Below are positions 52,401 through 60,929 of a stretch of 64,000 nucleotides of DNA, one piece after another. Source of the stretch: Nemorincola caseinilytica (GTDB taxonomy: Bacteria; Bacteroidota; Bacteroidia; Chitinophagales; Chitinophagaceae); contig NZ_BAABFA010000008.1 of assembly GCF_039540515.1 (NCBI RefSeq), positions 341,002-405,001 of the forward strand, read 5' to 3'. Position numbers and translations under genes: made by a program. Every line of letters starts with the position of its first letter. The first letter of the stretch is position 1. Under the pieces are notes generated by a model that was not told where the DNA came from, did no database searches, and saw only the letters and a list, made by a program, of their open reading frames with translations.

Positions 52401-53335
52401 CCACTGACCCCAGCATAGAAGCAAGGTTCGATACCGTATGGGGCAGGCACGATATATTCCTCACCATCAGCACATATCGTGGCCGCTGCGCTACTACAGA
52501 GATGGCTACCGTGAAGGTGATACCTGCACCAGATGCTCACCTCTACATCAAGCCCGATGTATGTCTCGGCGATACTATCTCCCTGGCCCTCAACAGCCAT
52601 AGCGATAACTCGTACAGCTATATATGGACAGTAGATGGCCAGCCTATGAAGACAGCGCCCGGTATCAAGATCATAACAGCTAATGTGAACTCCGGTGGTC
52701 CTTACCTCATAAGCTGGGTAGATAGCGGTCTCCACATATTCAATGTGGTAGGTATCACTAAGGAGGGCTGTATAGCAGAGCCTACTGCCGATACCATCAA
52801 GGTACATACCCTGCCCGATCCGAGGTTCAGCATATCGCAGATACCTACCAAGTTCTGCGTAGAGGATAGCGTACTGTTCACTGCCAATGTGAAGGATTAT
52901 GCCTACAACTACAAGTGGGAGCCCGAGCATTCGTTCTCTAACCAGAATAAGCCCGAGATATGGGGCAGGGTAGAGCAACTGCGCAGCAAGGTATCGCTTA
53001 CTGTTACTGATGCCTTCGGCTGTCATGCAACGTACAGTAAGCAGATGAACCCTGACGAATGCTGTACCGTGAATATGCCTAACGCCTTTACACCTAATGG
53101 CGACGGCAAGAACGACAGGTACCGCCCCATATTCGATGGCTACAGGAGGTTCCATGTGTTCAGGGTCACCAATCGCTGGGGACAGACCGTATTCGAAAGC
53201 GCTAACTCAGAGCCTTCATGGGATGGAACCTTCAACGGTGTGCCACAGGATATGGGTACATACTTCTTCTACCTGAAGTATGACTGCGGTGGCAAGACAC
53301 AGGAGACCAAAGGCGATGTGCTGCTGGTACGATAA
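49472..53335 (+). CDS. secreted multi-domain surface protein with T9SS type B (CHU_C-like) C-terminus
   Basis: A 1287-residue protein with a signal peptide ending at SSYAQ. Residues about 22-345 form an unrecognised beta-rich domain with several Cys, starting IVGTNCFVQGTFLDIG. The middle (about 345-1195) is a series of Ig/PKD-like modules, including one unit very like the repeats of the giant proteins (VCQYHTTTLSDATSGGTW to LPTSC). The last 90 residues, NMPNAFTPNGDGKNDRYRP to GDVLLVR, are the gliding motility-associated/type B T9SS signal. Function in adhesion or motility is possible; no catalytic domain was recognised. A terminator hairpin follows at 53359-53396. Confidence 0.85.
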   Translation: MKKHYVVLLAFLGSLVSMSSYAQIVGTNCFVQGTFLDIGMNRNASFGACNGNGAIPATYHRHELTGAPPTGTNLAETYDYGHNGWATGAPVFMGDYTYPGSPFEGWEIQIGTARSQAFQNCGGTFTNVGGATMTGNHTAYSSAGGVARGVWDGTFTSAGGNLAIRQTTAVEVSGSAVIVTTVLRNTGAAATGNVYYMRSCDPDNDQTWPGGGFWTTNQIVHQNEDARHRVLVSSRGATGAASYMSLGTKDCRARCCIYDSWPMTSAAPLDQLWAGTYTPASITYGPIGATRDNDIAIALTYNLGSIPAGDSTIISYAYIFNGNLGIDSAFPDPQIVVNGVPKISWAPPTPNYDTFDFCQFPGLTSIPVSILNATTKNWSWSKWTWSPGLGLSATTGTNVTISTPGLPTSITYTITGTDSATGMYSCHKKVFYLTILTCNRAEANSPCEGDTLWVNAPGDSTGATYQWYGPAPYSATPFATTQKTFRFPATAGMSGTYRVIKTVAGVPDTSYVAVTIRHKPVVSATSNAPLCIGAANTLSLTATCDSPGVTYSWSRTPPSFSSSSPTPTISGFTVSDTGVYRVIVTSWFGCKDTASTHVTLVPLPSPPVVTAVTPYCVGDAFVPFAVSGLVTPGGSVLWYTSPTGGVGSATAPVINTAIAGTYKVYFSQIVGSCESLRDSVTVVVNPAPAAIGGTTGVCQYHTTTLSDATSGGTWTSSNPAIASIGSSTGIVTGHLPGTVTISYTLPTSCRTTTIVTVHGKPLPPVVPEVRPCQFKPVGVLSVTVTGPGYTTTWYGPGVTPPLSFPGGTSSIMPSTDSAGVTTYYVTQTSPFGCVSDSAAFPVRIVPEPHMPIPHDTSYCQHDPLVAPVLAFGDSLRWYTSLTAPAGTGSFTAPVPSVENPGVTTYYVTQEITGCESPKVPVNVTVLYKPEFKIIPERDWVCQFDSLTFTNTAPAGMVDPGYVWQLPVGSAFVNGTNATDPSIEARFDTVWGRHDIFLTISTYRGRCATTEMATVKVIPAPDAHLYIKPDVCLGDTISLALNSHSDNSYSYIWTVDGQPMKTAPGIKIITANVNSGGPYLISWVDSGLHIFNVVGITKEGCIAEPTADTIKVHTLPDPRFSISQIPTKFCVEDSVLFTANVKDYAYNYKWEPEHSFSNQNKPEIWGRVEQLRSKVSLTVTDAFGCHATYSKQMNPDECCTVNMPNAFTPNGDGKNDRYRPIFDGYRRFHVFRVTNRWGQTVFESANSEPSWDGTFNGVPQDMGTYFFYLKYDCGGKTQETKGDVLLVR

Positions 53336-53358
53336 AAGAAAGATAATAAATGGCCAAT

Positions 53359-53396
53359 AATGATGAAGCCACCGCTTATACGGTGGCTTCATCATT
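53359..53396. terminator. 16-bp hairpin terminator between convergent genes
   Basis: Perfect 16-bp arms (53359-53374 and 53381-53396) with loop CTTATA, 23 bases after the type B surface protein stop. No strong T-run follows on the plus strand, so termination efficiency is uncertain. Confidence 0.75.
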
Positions 53397-53442
53397 TGTA
53401 ATAAGCACGGTAGTGGGTAAAAGGCAGTAAGCATGAAAAGAA

Positions 53443-53467
53443 AAAGCGAACATTTACTGTTCGCTTT
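53443..53467 (-). terminator. terminator overlapping the end of trhO
   Basis: A 10-bp stem (53443-53452 with 53458-53467). The minus-strand continuation is TTTTCTTTTC. The trhO stop codon (53454-53456) lies in the 5-nt loop, so the hairpin overlaps the coding end. Confidence 0.7.
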
Positions 53468-54533
53468 CGTCTTTAGGAGTTCTTTGTTCTTTCCATTCAT
53501 CCCTATGCTTGCGCAGCGGGTGGTCTTTCGATTTGTTGAAGATCATCATGCCGTTCTCGCGGCCCGCCCGGCGTTCTCGCTGCTCGTCGGGTGTCAGGTC
53601 CTTCTCTTCATGGCATACTTCGCTGCAGCAGCCGCTATATTTAGCCGCACATGCCTCGCATTGTATGAACAGCAGGTGGCAGCCATCGTTCTTGCAGTTG
53701 GTATGCGTATCGCAGGGTGCGCCGCATTGGTGGCACTGGGCTATCACCTCATCGGTAATGCGCTCGCCCAGCCGCTCATCGAACACGAAATTCTTTCCCC
53801 TGAACTTCACAGGTAGTCCTTCCTCTTTTGCCTTACGCGCATATTCTATTATACCGCCCTCTACATGGAACACATTCCTGAACCCATTGTGCAGCATATA
53901 TGCACTTGCCTTTTCGCAGCGTATGCCGCCCGTGCAGTACATGATGATGTTCTTGTCCTCGTTGCCCCGCAGCATATCTACAGCCATGGGTAGCTGGTCG
54001 CGGAAGGTATCGGAAGGAACCTCTATCGCATTCTCGAAGTGGCCCACCTCGTACTCGTAGTGGTTGCGCATATCCACTATTATGGTACCGGGCTTTTCCG
54101 CTAGTTCGTTGTATTCGCCGGCTTTCAGGTATTTGCCCGTGCGGCTCATATCGAAGGTGGGGTCGTCTATGCCATCTGCCACTATTTTGGGCCGCACCTT
54201 CATGCGCAGTACCCAGAAAGACCTCCCATCATCGTCCACAGCAATGTTCATGCGTATACCGTTCAGCTCGGGGGCTGCGGCATACAGCGCATCGCGGAAA
54301 GCCTCGTACAGGCTTTGTGGTACGCTTACCTGGCCATTGATGCCCTCGGCGGCTATGTAAATGCGGCCAAAGACCTTCAGTTCATTGAGCTGCACATAAA
54401 GTGCATTGCGGAACGCCGCAGGATCGGCGATATGAAAATACTTGTAGAAGGATACTGTGGTACGCGGCTCTGTCTCTGCCAGCATACGCTGTCTCAGTTC
54501 CTCATTGTTCACACGGTTGTGTAGCACTGGCAT
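53454..54533 (-). CDS. trhO: tRNA uridine(34) hydroxylase TrhO (rhodanese-domain)
   Basis: A 359-residue TrhO (YceA-like) protein, which makes 5-hydroxyuridine at tRNA position 34. An N-terminal acylphosphatase-like part (YFHIADPAAFRN, RIYIAAEGINGQ) precedes a rhodanese domain with the active-site motif MYCTGGIRCEKA (Cys200, Cys206). The C-terminal Cys-rich region (CHQCGAPCDTHTNC, CEACAAKYSGCC) is typical. ATG 54533 is chosen because the promoter at 54570-54577 lies between it and an upstream in-frame ATG. The length is within the family range for long members. Confidence 0.9.
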   Translation of the reverse strand: MPVLHNRVNNEELRQRMLAETEPRTTVSFYKYFHIADPAAFRNALYVQLNELKVFGRIYIAAEGINGQVSVPQSLYEAFRDALYAAAPELNGIRMNIAVDDDGRSFWVLRMKVRPKIVADGIDDPTFDMSRTGKYLKAGEYNELAEKPGTIIVDMRNHYEYEVGHFENAIEVPSDTFRDQLPMAVDMLRGNEDKNIIMYCTGGIRCEKASAYMLHNGFRNVFHVEGGIIEYARKAKEEGLPVKFRGKNFVFDERLGERITDEVIAQCHQCGAPCDTHTNCKNDGCHLLFIQCEACAAKYSGCCSEVCHEEKDLTPDEQRERRAGRENGMMIFNKSKDHPLRKHRDEWKEQRTPKDESEQ

Positions 54534-54569
54534 GGTGTACCTTCCTTGTTTTTTGGTTAAATGAGGTGG

Positions 54570-54577
54570 CAAAGTTA
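54570..54577 (-). promoter_or_regulatory. -7 promoter element of trhO
   Basis: TAACTTTG on the minus strand matches TAnnTTTG, 36 bases before ATG 54533. No convincing -33 element at normal spacing. Confidence 0.5.
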
Positions 54578-54636
54578 CACCATTGCCCACAAATGGGGCT
54601 GATAATGGTCAGGAGGGGATGGCCGGGGCTGATAGA

Positions 54637-54867
54637 TCAGAGGTATCGCAGCGGGTTGCGGCGGCTCTGCAGTATGTAGTGTTTCATATTCATCCAGAAG
54701 GCCAGCACCATATACACTATGATGGGCGAGCCCATGGTGAGAAAAGAAATGTAAATGAACCATAGCCGTATGCGCGATGTGGCCACCCCTATACGGTCGC
54801 CTATAGCATTACATACACCAAATGCACGCCACTCTATAACGTCTTTTATCTGATATAACCTGGACAT
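54637..54867 (-). CDS. PspC domain-containing protein
   Basis: A 76-residue protein with a PspC domain: FGVCNAIGDRIGVATSRIRLWFIYISF, then one or two membrane segments (SPIIVYMVLAFWM), and a basic tail. PspC is a membrane component of the phage-shock envelope-stress response, but most small Bacteroidota members have no proven role. It is monocistronic, between trhO and the AsmA-like gene. TAAAATTG lies upstream, one base off the promoter consensus. Confidence 0.85.
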   Translation of the reverse strand: MSRLYQIKDVIEWRAFGVCNAIGDRIGVATSRIRLWFIYISFLTMGSPIIVYMVLAFWMNMKHYILQSRRNPLRYL

Positions 54868-54895
54868 AGGTATTATTCCTCTACAATTTTACAAG

Positions 54896-54931
54896 AAATA
54901 ACCGTGCCAAATTCTCATGGCACGGTTATTT
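54896..54931. terminator. 14-bp hairpin terminator after the AsmA-like gene
   Basis: Perfect 14-bp arms (54896-54909 with 54918-54931), directly adjoining the stop codon of the 54932-57589 gene. Both strands continue in T-rich sequence. On the minus strand it lies upstream of the PspC-like gene, separating the two units. Confidence 0.8.
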
Positions 54932-57589
54932 TTATTTGAATAATCCTTTCAATCCTTTCTTTGCCTTTTCGGCGGCATCTTTCACCGCTTCTTCGGGCTT
55001 CTTATCGCTCTGGCCGTTCAGTTGTTTCTTTATTTCTTCCTTGGCATCGTTCACCGCCTGTGTCTTCACTGCTTTCAGTGTGTCCTTCACTACGGTCTTC
55101 ACGCTGTCCACGCGTTTTTCTATCTCCTTCTTTATCTCTTCCTTCACATTGTTCACCGCATTGTTGGCCGCGCTTTTCAGGTCGGTCTCTACCTTGGGTT
55201 TGGTCACGGTACCTGTCACATTCACCGCAAAGTTCACCTTATCGCCTACGGTAAGCGGTATACCTTTGCTTGCGGCCTGGCCTATGAGGTTGTTCACCAT
55301 AGCATTGCCTGCACTGCCCAGCAGGGTGCGTGGCACCACTATATTGGCGCCGTACTTCAGGCTCTGGTCAAAGCCATGACTACCTGCTATCTCTGCCTCT
55401 ATATCTGGCCCTATCTTCATTTTGTATGGCTGCACGGTCACACGGCCATCCTGGAACTCGAAGAACAGCTTCATATCCTTCAGCGCAATGGTCTTGAACT
55501 GGGTGAGCTTCAGCTTTTCGGCCAGTGCATCGGTAACGGGGAAGCCGCTCATTTGCCCGCCCAGTACCATCAGGTCGCCCTTGCCGCTGAGGCTGTTGAT
55601 GTCAGGAGACATATCGCCATTCAGCTTGCCGTTCATGGTAAGGTTCGATGTTACCTTGCCCGATACATATTTTGCCGATGGCATCATCTTCTGCACCACC
55701 TCAAAGGCATTGAACGTCTTCTGTATGTCCACTGCCAGCATATTGTAGCTGAAAGCTATATCGGGCTTCTTTTTATCGGCCTTGGTGGCATATGAGCCGC
55801 TCATGTGCATCTCTCCATCCAGTGTTTTGCCATGTACATCTTTCAGGGTCACTGCCTGGTCGCGTATCACCAGTCCGCCGCTTACGCCGGTCAGCACTAT
55901 GTTGTCATATTTCACGCTGCCAACGGTGGTAGTGAGCTGCAGGTCCAGGTTGCCAGGCACCAGGAAGGGGTCTGTAGCAGGCGGGGCCGCCGCTGCAGGC
56001 TGTGCAGGCGCAGGCTCTGTACCCATGAATTTGTTCACATCTACCTGGTCGGCCACAAGGTTGAAGGAGCCGGTAAGTGTCTGGTCGTTCATGGCATAAC
56101 CTATCAGGTTGTCCACGCTGCCACCCCCGCTGAAGTTGGTCTTCATGTACTGGCCCTTCAGGTTGGCCACCGTAACGTTCTTTGGCGTAAAGGTGAGCAA
56201 CAGGCTACTGATGGTAACACCATCAGGATAGTCTTTCGATGCATAGGACACATTGCTAACGCTTATGGTGCCTGTTGCATCTATATTGTCCAATTGTTTC
56301 TTCTGCGCCTGCGCCATCGATCCCTTCACCGATACATCGGCAGTTATCTCGCCAGCCATTTTGGTGCCTGCCTCCAGTGCTACGAACTGGCTCACCCTGC
56401 CCAGGTCCACATGGCCTTTAGCAGCGGCATCTATCCACTGTTCGGTCATAGGGTTGCGCAGCAGCATTCGCAGGTCGAAGGGTTCTGCGCCCAGTTCTAC
56501 ATGGCATTTAGAGAGGTCTACTACCGTATGGTCGGTGACGCCATCGGGATTCGTTACCCTCAGTTTCACCTGTATGTTACTTACCTTTTGCGGCAATGCA
56601 GGATACTGGAACGAGCCGTTCTCTATACCCAGGTTCACCATATACGATGGCAGTTGAGATGCATTGTATGTGCCTTTTACAAAACCGTTCAGGGCCAGCT
56701 TGCCCGTGGTCTTCACGTCTTTGAAGTCGGCGGTATAGATGCCGGGCACCAGCGAGAGGATATCCTTAAAGTCGTTCGATGGTGTGCCGAACTGTATATC
56801 CATCAGCATATTGGTGGTATCGGGCATCTGTACCCAGCCCTTTGTGTAGAGTTTCAGGCCGTTGAGTTGTATCTTATCGGTATTGAAGGTATACTTGCTG
56901 TTCTTGTTGTCTATGCCCAGGTCCAGGTCTATCGATGTCTTTACCTTGTTCAGGTAGGGTACACCGCCATTGATGAAGGTGATGGCATCGGCCGTGGTCT
57001 TGGTAGAAAGCGTGAACGCATCGCTGGTAAAGTCGCCCGATCCGCTGTGGTCCAGGTTGTAAATGGTGGCGTGCATCTTGCCCTGTTTATCGTTATAGTC
57101 TATGAAGGCATGCTCTATAGTGTATTTGCGCAGCTTCATGGCAAAGGGGGCGCTCTCTTTGCTCTCGGGCTTTTCCGGCTCGGCCGATGGCTTGGCTATG
57201 TCCCAATTGGCCCTGCCGTCCTCCAGCACTATGGCATGTATGCGCGGTGTTTCCAGGCCCAGGTTCAGTATCTCGTACTGGCCGTTCATGGCCTTCATCA
57301 GGTCTAGCGCCACATCTATGCTCTCTGCGCTTACCAGTGTATCGCCTTTAAAGGCATCCACACCTACTATGCTCAGTCCCTTTATGCTCACCGACAGGCG
57401 GGGGAAGCTGCGCAGTATGGATATATCCACATCTTTGAAGTCGGCAGTGGCGTTAAGCTGCTTGTTCATCTGCTCCTTGGCCACGGCCATTATCTTGTCT
57501 TTGAAGAAAACAGGTATGATGATGGCGGCCGCAAGCAGCAGAACGATGAGTATGCCCAGAGTGAGCAATATGCGCTTTACTATCTTCAT
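54932..57589 (-). CDS. AsmA family envelope protein
   Basis: An 885-residue AsmA-like protein. A short N-terminus and one membrane helix (about residues 6-28) are followed by ISILRSFPRLSVSIKGLSIVG, a canonical AsmA N-terminal signature. Long beta-strand-rich repeats fill the middle, as expected of bridge-like lipid-transport proteins. An AP-rich linker lies near residues 515-530. The last 110 residues are a Lys/Ala/Glu-rich amphipathic helix region (NNVKEEIKKEIEKRV) that may associate with membranes. AsmA-like proteins span the periplasm and are linked to phospholipid transport and outer-membrane assembly. ATG 57589 is chosen to give the membrane helix directly after the start. Confidence 0.85.
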   Translation of the reverse strand: MKIVKRILLTLGILIVLLLAAAIIIPVFFKDKIMAVAKEQMNKQLNATADFKDVDISILRSFPRLSVSIKGLSIVGVDAFKGDTLVSAESIDVALDLMKAMNGQYEILNLGLETPRIHAIVLEDGRANWDIAKPSAEPEKPESKESAPFAMKLRKYTIEHAFIDYNDKQGKMHATIYNLDHSGSGDFTSDAFTLSTKTTADAITFINGGVPYLNKVKTSIDLDLGIDNKNSKYTFNTDKIQLNGLKLYTKGWVQMPDTTNMLMDIQFGTPSNDFKDILSLVPGIYTADFKDVKTTGKLALNGFVKGTYNASQLPSYMVNLGIENGSFQYPALPQKVSNIQVKLRVTNPDGVTDHTVVDLSKCHVELGAEPFDLRMLLRNPMTEQWIDAAAKGHVDLGRVSQFVALEAGTKMAGEITADVSVKGSMAQAQKKQLDNIDATGTISVSNVSYASKDYPDGVTISSLLLTFTPKNVTVANLKGQYMKTNFSGGGSVDNLIGYAMNDQTLTGSFNLVADQVDVNKFMGTEPAPAQPAAAAPPATDPFLVPGNLDLQLTTTVGSVKYDNIVLTGVSGGLVIRDQAVTLKDVHGKTLDGEMHMSGSYATKADKKKPDIAFSYNMLAVDIQKTFNAFEVVQKMMPSAKYVSGKVTSNLTMNGKLNGDMSPDINSLSGKGDLMVLGGQMSGFPVTDALAEKLKLTQFKTIALKDMKLFFEFQDGRVTVQPYKMKIGPDIEAEIAGSHGFDQSLKYGANIVVPRTLLGSAGNAMVNNLIGQAASKGIPLTVGDKVNFAVNVTGTVTKPKVETDLKSAANNAVNNVKEEIKKEIEKRVDSVKTVVKDTLKAVKTQAVNDAKEEIKKQLNGQSDKKPEEAVKDAAEKAKKGLKGLFK

Positions 57590-57737
57590 AAAAAGTATGT
57601 GATCGTTAGGGTGTAAAAATAGCATCAATTGACGACAGATGCTGATATTTATGCGTTAACGAAGATCTATAAAAGCCGGGCATTGTCTGTTCTACAGCGA
57701 ATGATGCAGTTCTGTTCGGCAGGTGTATCTTTACCCT

Positions 57738-57962
57738 ATGCCCGAAAAACAGAAGAACAACCCCCTGCACGGCATAACGCTGGAAGCAATACTGCACCAC
57801 CTGGTGGCGCATTACGGATGGGAAGAGATGGACCGCCGTGTGCGCATCAATTGTTTTCACGAGAACCCCAGCATCAGTTCAAGCCTCAAATTCCTGCGCA
57901 AGACCGAATGGGCCCGCAAAAAGGTAGAGGCTCTTTACCTGGAAAGCGTAGAGGAGAAATAA
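57738..57962 (+). CDS. VF530 family DNA-binding protein (DUF2132)
   Basis: A 74-residue protein of the VF530/DUF2132 family: NPLHGITLEAILHHLVAHYGWEEMDRRVRINCF, then NPSISSSLKFLRKTEWARKKVE. The family has a small helical fold and members bind DNA, but its cellular role is unknown. ATG 57738 is chosen over a GTG at 57723 because it begins the conserved region without an extra tail. It is monocistronic and diverges from the AsmA-like gene. Confidence 0.85.
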   Translation: MPEKQKNNPLHGITLEAILHHLVAHYGWEEMDRRVRINCFHENPSISSSLKFLRKTEWARKKVEALYLESVEEK

Positions 57963-58045
57963 TAATGTTAAGCACAGGCACGCTCTATTTGAAATTAGCA
58001 TAACCCGTGCATTTCCTTATTTTTACCACTTAATATACATACACA

Positions 58046-59674
58046 ATGGATCTTGAATTCAACAAGAATGATGATGAGATGCGCCTTGCCATTAGCGAAA
58101 TGAAACGCAGGCATGGCATCATAAGCATGGGTGGCGGAAAGAAGGCAATGGAGAAGGCAAAGGAAAAAGGCAAGATGTCGCCCAGGGAGCGTATACAATA
58201 CCTCATAGACAAGGACAGCAAATTCACAGAGATAGGCGCCTTTACAGGCTATGGCATGTATGAAGAGCATGGCGGCTGCCCCGCAGGCGGCACCGTGGCC
58301 GGCCTGGGCTATGTATGTGGCCGCCAGTGCGTGATAGTGGCCAACGATAATACGGTAAAGGCGGGAGCATGGTTCCCCATCACGGGCAAGAAGAATCTGC
58401 GCCTGCAGGAGATAGCCATGGAGAACCACCTGCCCGTGATATATATAGTGGACAGCGCAGGGGTGTACCTGCCCATGCAGGACGAGATATTTCCCGACAA
58501 GGAACACTTCGGTCGCATATTCCGCAACAATGCGCAGATGAGCGCCATGGGCATCACCCAGATAGCGGCTGTAATGGGCAGTTGTGTGGCAGGTGGTGCC
58601 TACCTGCCTATAATGAGCGATGAGACACTGATGGTAGAGGGCAATGGCTCTATATTCCTGGCGGGGCCATACCTGGTAAAGGCAGCCATAGGCGAGAATG
58701 CCGACCAGCAGGACCTGGGCGGCGCCAAGATGCATACCGAAGTGAGCGGCATTGCCGATTACAAATTCGATACCGAGCAGGAGTGCCTGGACCAGGTACG
58801 TCGCATAGTAGATAAGATGGGCGAGCAGCCCCGTCGTGGCTACGACCGCGTGAAGCCCGAGATGCCTAAGAAAGAGCTGACCGATGTATACGGTATCATA
58901 TCGGTAAAGAACAACAAGCAGTTCGATGTGGTGGATGTGATAAAGTGCATAGTGGACCGCTCAGAGTTCGACCAGTTCAAAGAAGACTATGGCAAGACCA
59001 TAGTGTGCGGCTATGCGCGCATAGATGGCTGGGCCGTAGGTATAGTGGCCAACCAGCGCAAGATAGTACGGAGCGGCAAGGGCGAGATGCAGATGGGCGG
59101 CGTGATATACAACGACAGTGCCGATAAGGCGGCACGCTTCATTATGAACTGCAACCAGAAGAAGATACCGCTGGTGTTCCTGCAGGATGTAACGGGCTTT
59201 ATGGTGGGCAGCCGCAGCGAGCAGAGCGGTATCATAAAAGATGGCGCGAAGCTGGTGAATGCCGTGGCCAACTCTGTAGTGCCGAAGATCACCATCATTA
59301 TAGGCAACTCTTATGGTGCAGGCAACTACGCTATGTGTGGCAAGGCATACGATCCCCGTTTCATATACGCATGGCCCAATGCCAAGATAGCCGTGATGGG
59401 TGGCGAGCAGGCCGCCAAAACTTTGCTGCAGATACAGGTAGCATCGCTGAAGGCGAAGGGCGAGGTGATAGACCCCGAAAAGGAAAAAGCACTACTGAAG
59501 GAGATAACCGATAAGTACGATACGCAGACATCGGCCTACTATGCTGCAGCCCGCCTGTGGGTAGATGAGATAATAGACCCCGCAGAAACGCGCCACGTCA
59601 TATCAGAAGGCATCAATGCCGCCAACCATTCTAAAGACGAGAAAGAGTTCAAGGTAGGTGTGTTCCAGGTGTAA
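58046..59674 (+). CDS. acyl-CoA carboxylase carboxyltransferase subunit (beta; propionyl/methylcrotonyl-type)
   Basis: A 542-residue carboxyltransferase subunit that moves carboxyl from carboxybiotin to an acyl-CoA. Two crotonase-like halves are visible: VDSAGVYLPMQDE with SCVAGGAYLPIMSDE in the first, and FLQDVTGFMVG, IIGNSYGAGNYAMCG and AWPNAKIAVMGGEQA in the second. The VYLPMQDE and MVG segments resemble methylcrotonyl-CoA carboxylase more than acetyl-CoA carboxylase, so propionyl- or methylcrotonyl-CoA is the likely substrate (not fixed by eye). The biotin carboxylase subunit is not in the window. It ends before a 25-bp palindromic terminator. Confidence 0.9.
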   Translation: MDLEFNKNDDEMRLAISEMKRRHGIISMGGGKKAMEKAKEKGKMSPRERIQYLIDKDSKFTEIGAFTGYGMYEEHGGCPAGGTVAGLGYVCGRQCVIVANDNTVKAGAWFPITGKKNLRLQEIAMENHLPVIYIVDSAGVYLPMQDEIFPDKEHFGRIFRNNAQMSAMGITQIAAVMGSCVAGGAYLPIMSDETLMVEGNGSIFLAGPYLVKAAIGENADQQDLGGAKMHTEVSGIADYKFDTEQECLDQVRRIVDKMGEQPRRGYDRVKPEMPKKELTDVYGIISVKNNKQFDVVDVIKCIVDRSEFDQFKEDYGKTIVCGYARIDGWAVGIVANQRKIVRSGKGEMQMGGVIYNDSADKAARFIMNCNQKKIPLVFLQDVTGFMVGSRSEQSGIIKDGAKLVNAVANSVVPKITIIIGNSYGAGNYAMCGKAYDPRFIYAWPNAKIAVMGGEQAAKTLLQIQVASLKAKGEVIDPEKEKALLKEITDKYDTQTSAYYAAARLWVDEIIDPAETRHVISEGINAANHSKDEKEFKVGVFQV

Positions 59675-59689
59675 GGAATAAGTTGGATC

Positions 59690-59741
59690 CGTATAAATGA
59701 GCGGGCCCGGAACACATGTTCCGGGCCCGCTCATTTATACG
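59690..59741. terminator. 25-bp palindromic bidirectional terminator
   Basis: Arms 59690-59714 and 59717-59741 pair perfectly over 25 bp, leaving only a 2-nt centre (CA). It separates the convergent carboxyltransferase and trans-sulfuration genes and begins 15 bases after the carboxyltransferase stop. T-rich sequence follows on the minus strand. Confidence 0.85.
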
Positions 59742-59755
59742 ATATAAAATAGGAA

Positions 59756-60910
59756 TTACCCTATGGCCTGGCGCAGGTCTTCTATCAGGTCGTCCTTGTC
59801 TTCTATACCTACACTGAGGCGTATGAGAGAGTCCACAAGGCCGTTCTTCACACGGTCTTCACGGGGTATGGATGCATGCGTCATAGTAGCCGGATGGCCT
59901 ATGAGCGACTCTACACCACCCAGCGACTCGGCTAGCGAGAAGAGCTTTGTTTTGCTCAGTACGCTTATGGCCGCATCTATGTTGTCATCCTTCAGTGTAA
60001 AGGATATCATGCCGCCGAAACCGCGCATCTGTTTCTTTGCTATATCGTGGTTCGGATGATCTTCAAAGCCGGTCCATATCACCTTGCCTACCTTCGGGTG
60101 CGACCGCAGGTAGCGTGCTATGGCCTCACCGTTCTCACAATGGCGCTGCATGCGCACATGCAGTGTCTTTATGCCGCGTAGCACCAGCCAGCAGTCGTGC
60201 GGGCCGGGCACCGCACCGCAGCTGTTCTGTATGAAGCGCAGTTTTTCTTCCAGTGCGCTATCGTTCACCACCAGGGCACCATGCACTACATCGCTGTGGC
60301 CGCCAAGGTATTTGGTGGCAGAATGCAGCACTATATCGGCACCCAGGTCCAGTGGGGTTTGCAGGTAGGGCGATGCGAAGGTATTATCTACAACCAGCAG
60401 CAACTTGTGCCTGCGGGCTATTTCGGCCGATGCCGCTATATCTATCACATTCAGCAACGGATTGGTAGGTGTCTCTATCCACAGCATCTTGGTATTGGCA
60501 TTCACATACTGCTCTATATCGGCCGCATTGTGCATGGATATAAAGTGGAATTTGATGCCATAGGTGGCGAATACCTTGGTCATGATCCGGTAGGTACCAC
60601 CATACAGGTCGTTCGATACTATTACCTCGTCGCCGGGCACCAGCAGTTTCATCACTGCGTCGGTAGCTGCCATACCACTGCCAAAACTCAGGCCATATTT
60701 ACCGTTCTCTATAGCGGCAAGTGCGTTCTGCAGCACAGTGCGGGTAGGGTTCTGTGTGCGTGCATATTCGTATCCCTTATGATCGCCTGGTGCAGCCTGT
60801 ACATAGGTTGAGGTCTGGTAGATCGGGGTCATTATGGCGCCTGTCGTAGGGTCTGGCTCTACGCCTGCGTGTATCAGTTTTGTTTCCAGTTTGTAGTTGT
60901 TGCTATTCAT
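59756..60910 (-). CDS. PLP-dependent trans-sulfuration enzyme (cystathionine gamma-synthase/lyase-like)
   Basis: A 384-residue pyridoxal phosphate enzyme of the Cys/Met metabolism family. The PLP-binding Lys is Lys200 in HSATKYLGGHSD. Family blocks are YEYARTQNPTR, FGSGMAATDAV, ETPTNPLLNVID and LAESLGGVESLIGHPA. It would interconvert cystathionine with cysteine, homocysteine or O-acylhomoserine; synthase and lyase activity cannot be separated by sequence. A strong promoter (60930-60962) drives it. The convergent carboxyltransferase gene lies beyond a long terminator. Confidence 0.92.
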   Translation of the reverse strand: MNSNNYKLETKLIHAGVEPDPTTGAIMTPIYQTSTYVQAAPGDHKGYEYARTQNPTRTVLQNALAAIENGKYGLSFGSGMAATDAVMKLLVPGDEVIVSNDLYGGTYRIMTKVFATYGIKFHFISMHNAADIEQYVNANTKMLWIETPTNPLLNVIDIAASAEIARRHKLLLVVDNTFASPYLQTPLDLGADIVLHSATKYLGGHSDVVHGALVVNDSALEEKLRFIQNSCGAVPGPHDCWLVLRGIKTLHVRMQRHCENGEAIARYLRSHPKVGKVIWTGFEDHPNHDIAKKQMRGFGGMISFTLKDDNIDAAISVLSKTKLFSLAESLGGVESLIGHPATMTHASIPREDRVKNGLVDSLIRLSVGIEDKDDLIEDLRQAIG

Positions 60911-60929
60911 TTTCCGATGTGTAAGAGGA

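Noticed and set aside
55805..57307. Plus-strand frame of 500 codons over the AsmA-like gene
   Set aside because: Shadow of the AsmA-like protein, whose N-terminal signature and length are normal. The plus-strand product looks random (rich in His, Tyr, Cys, Arg).
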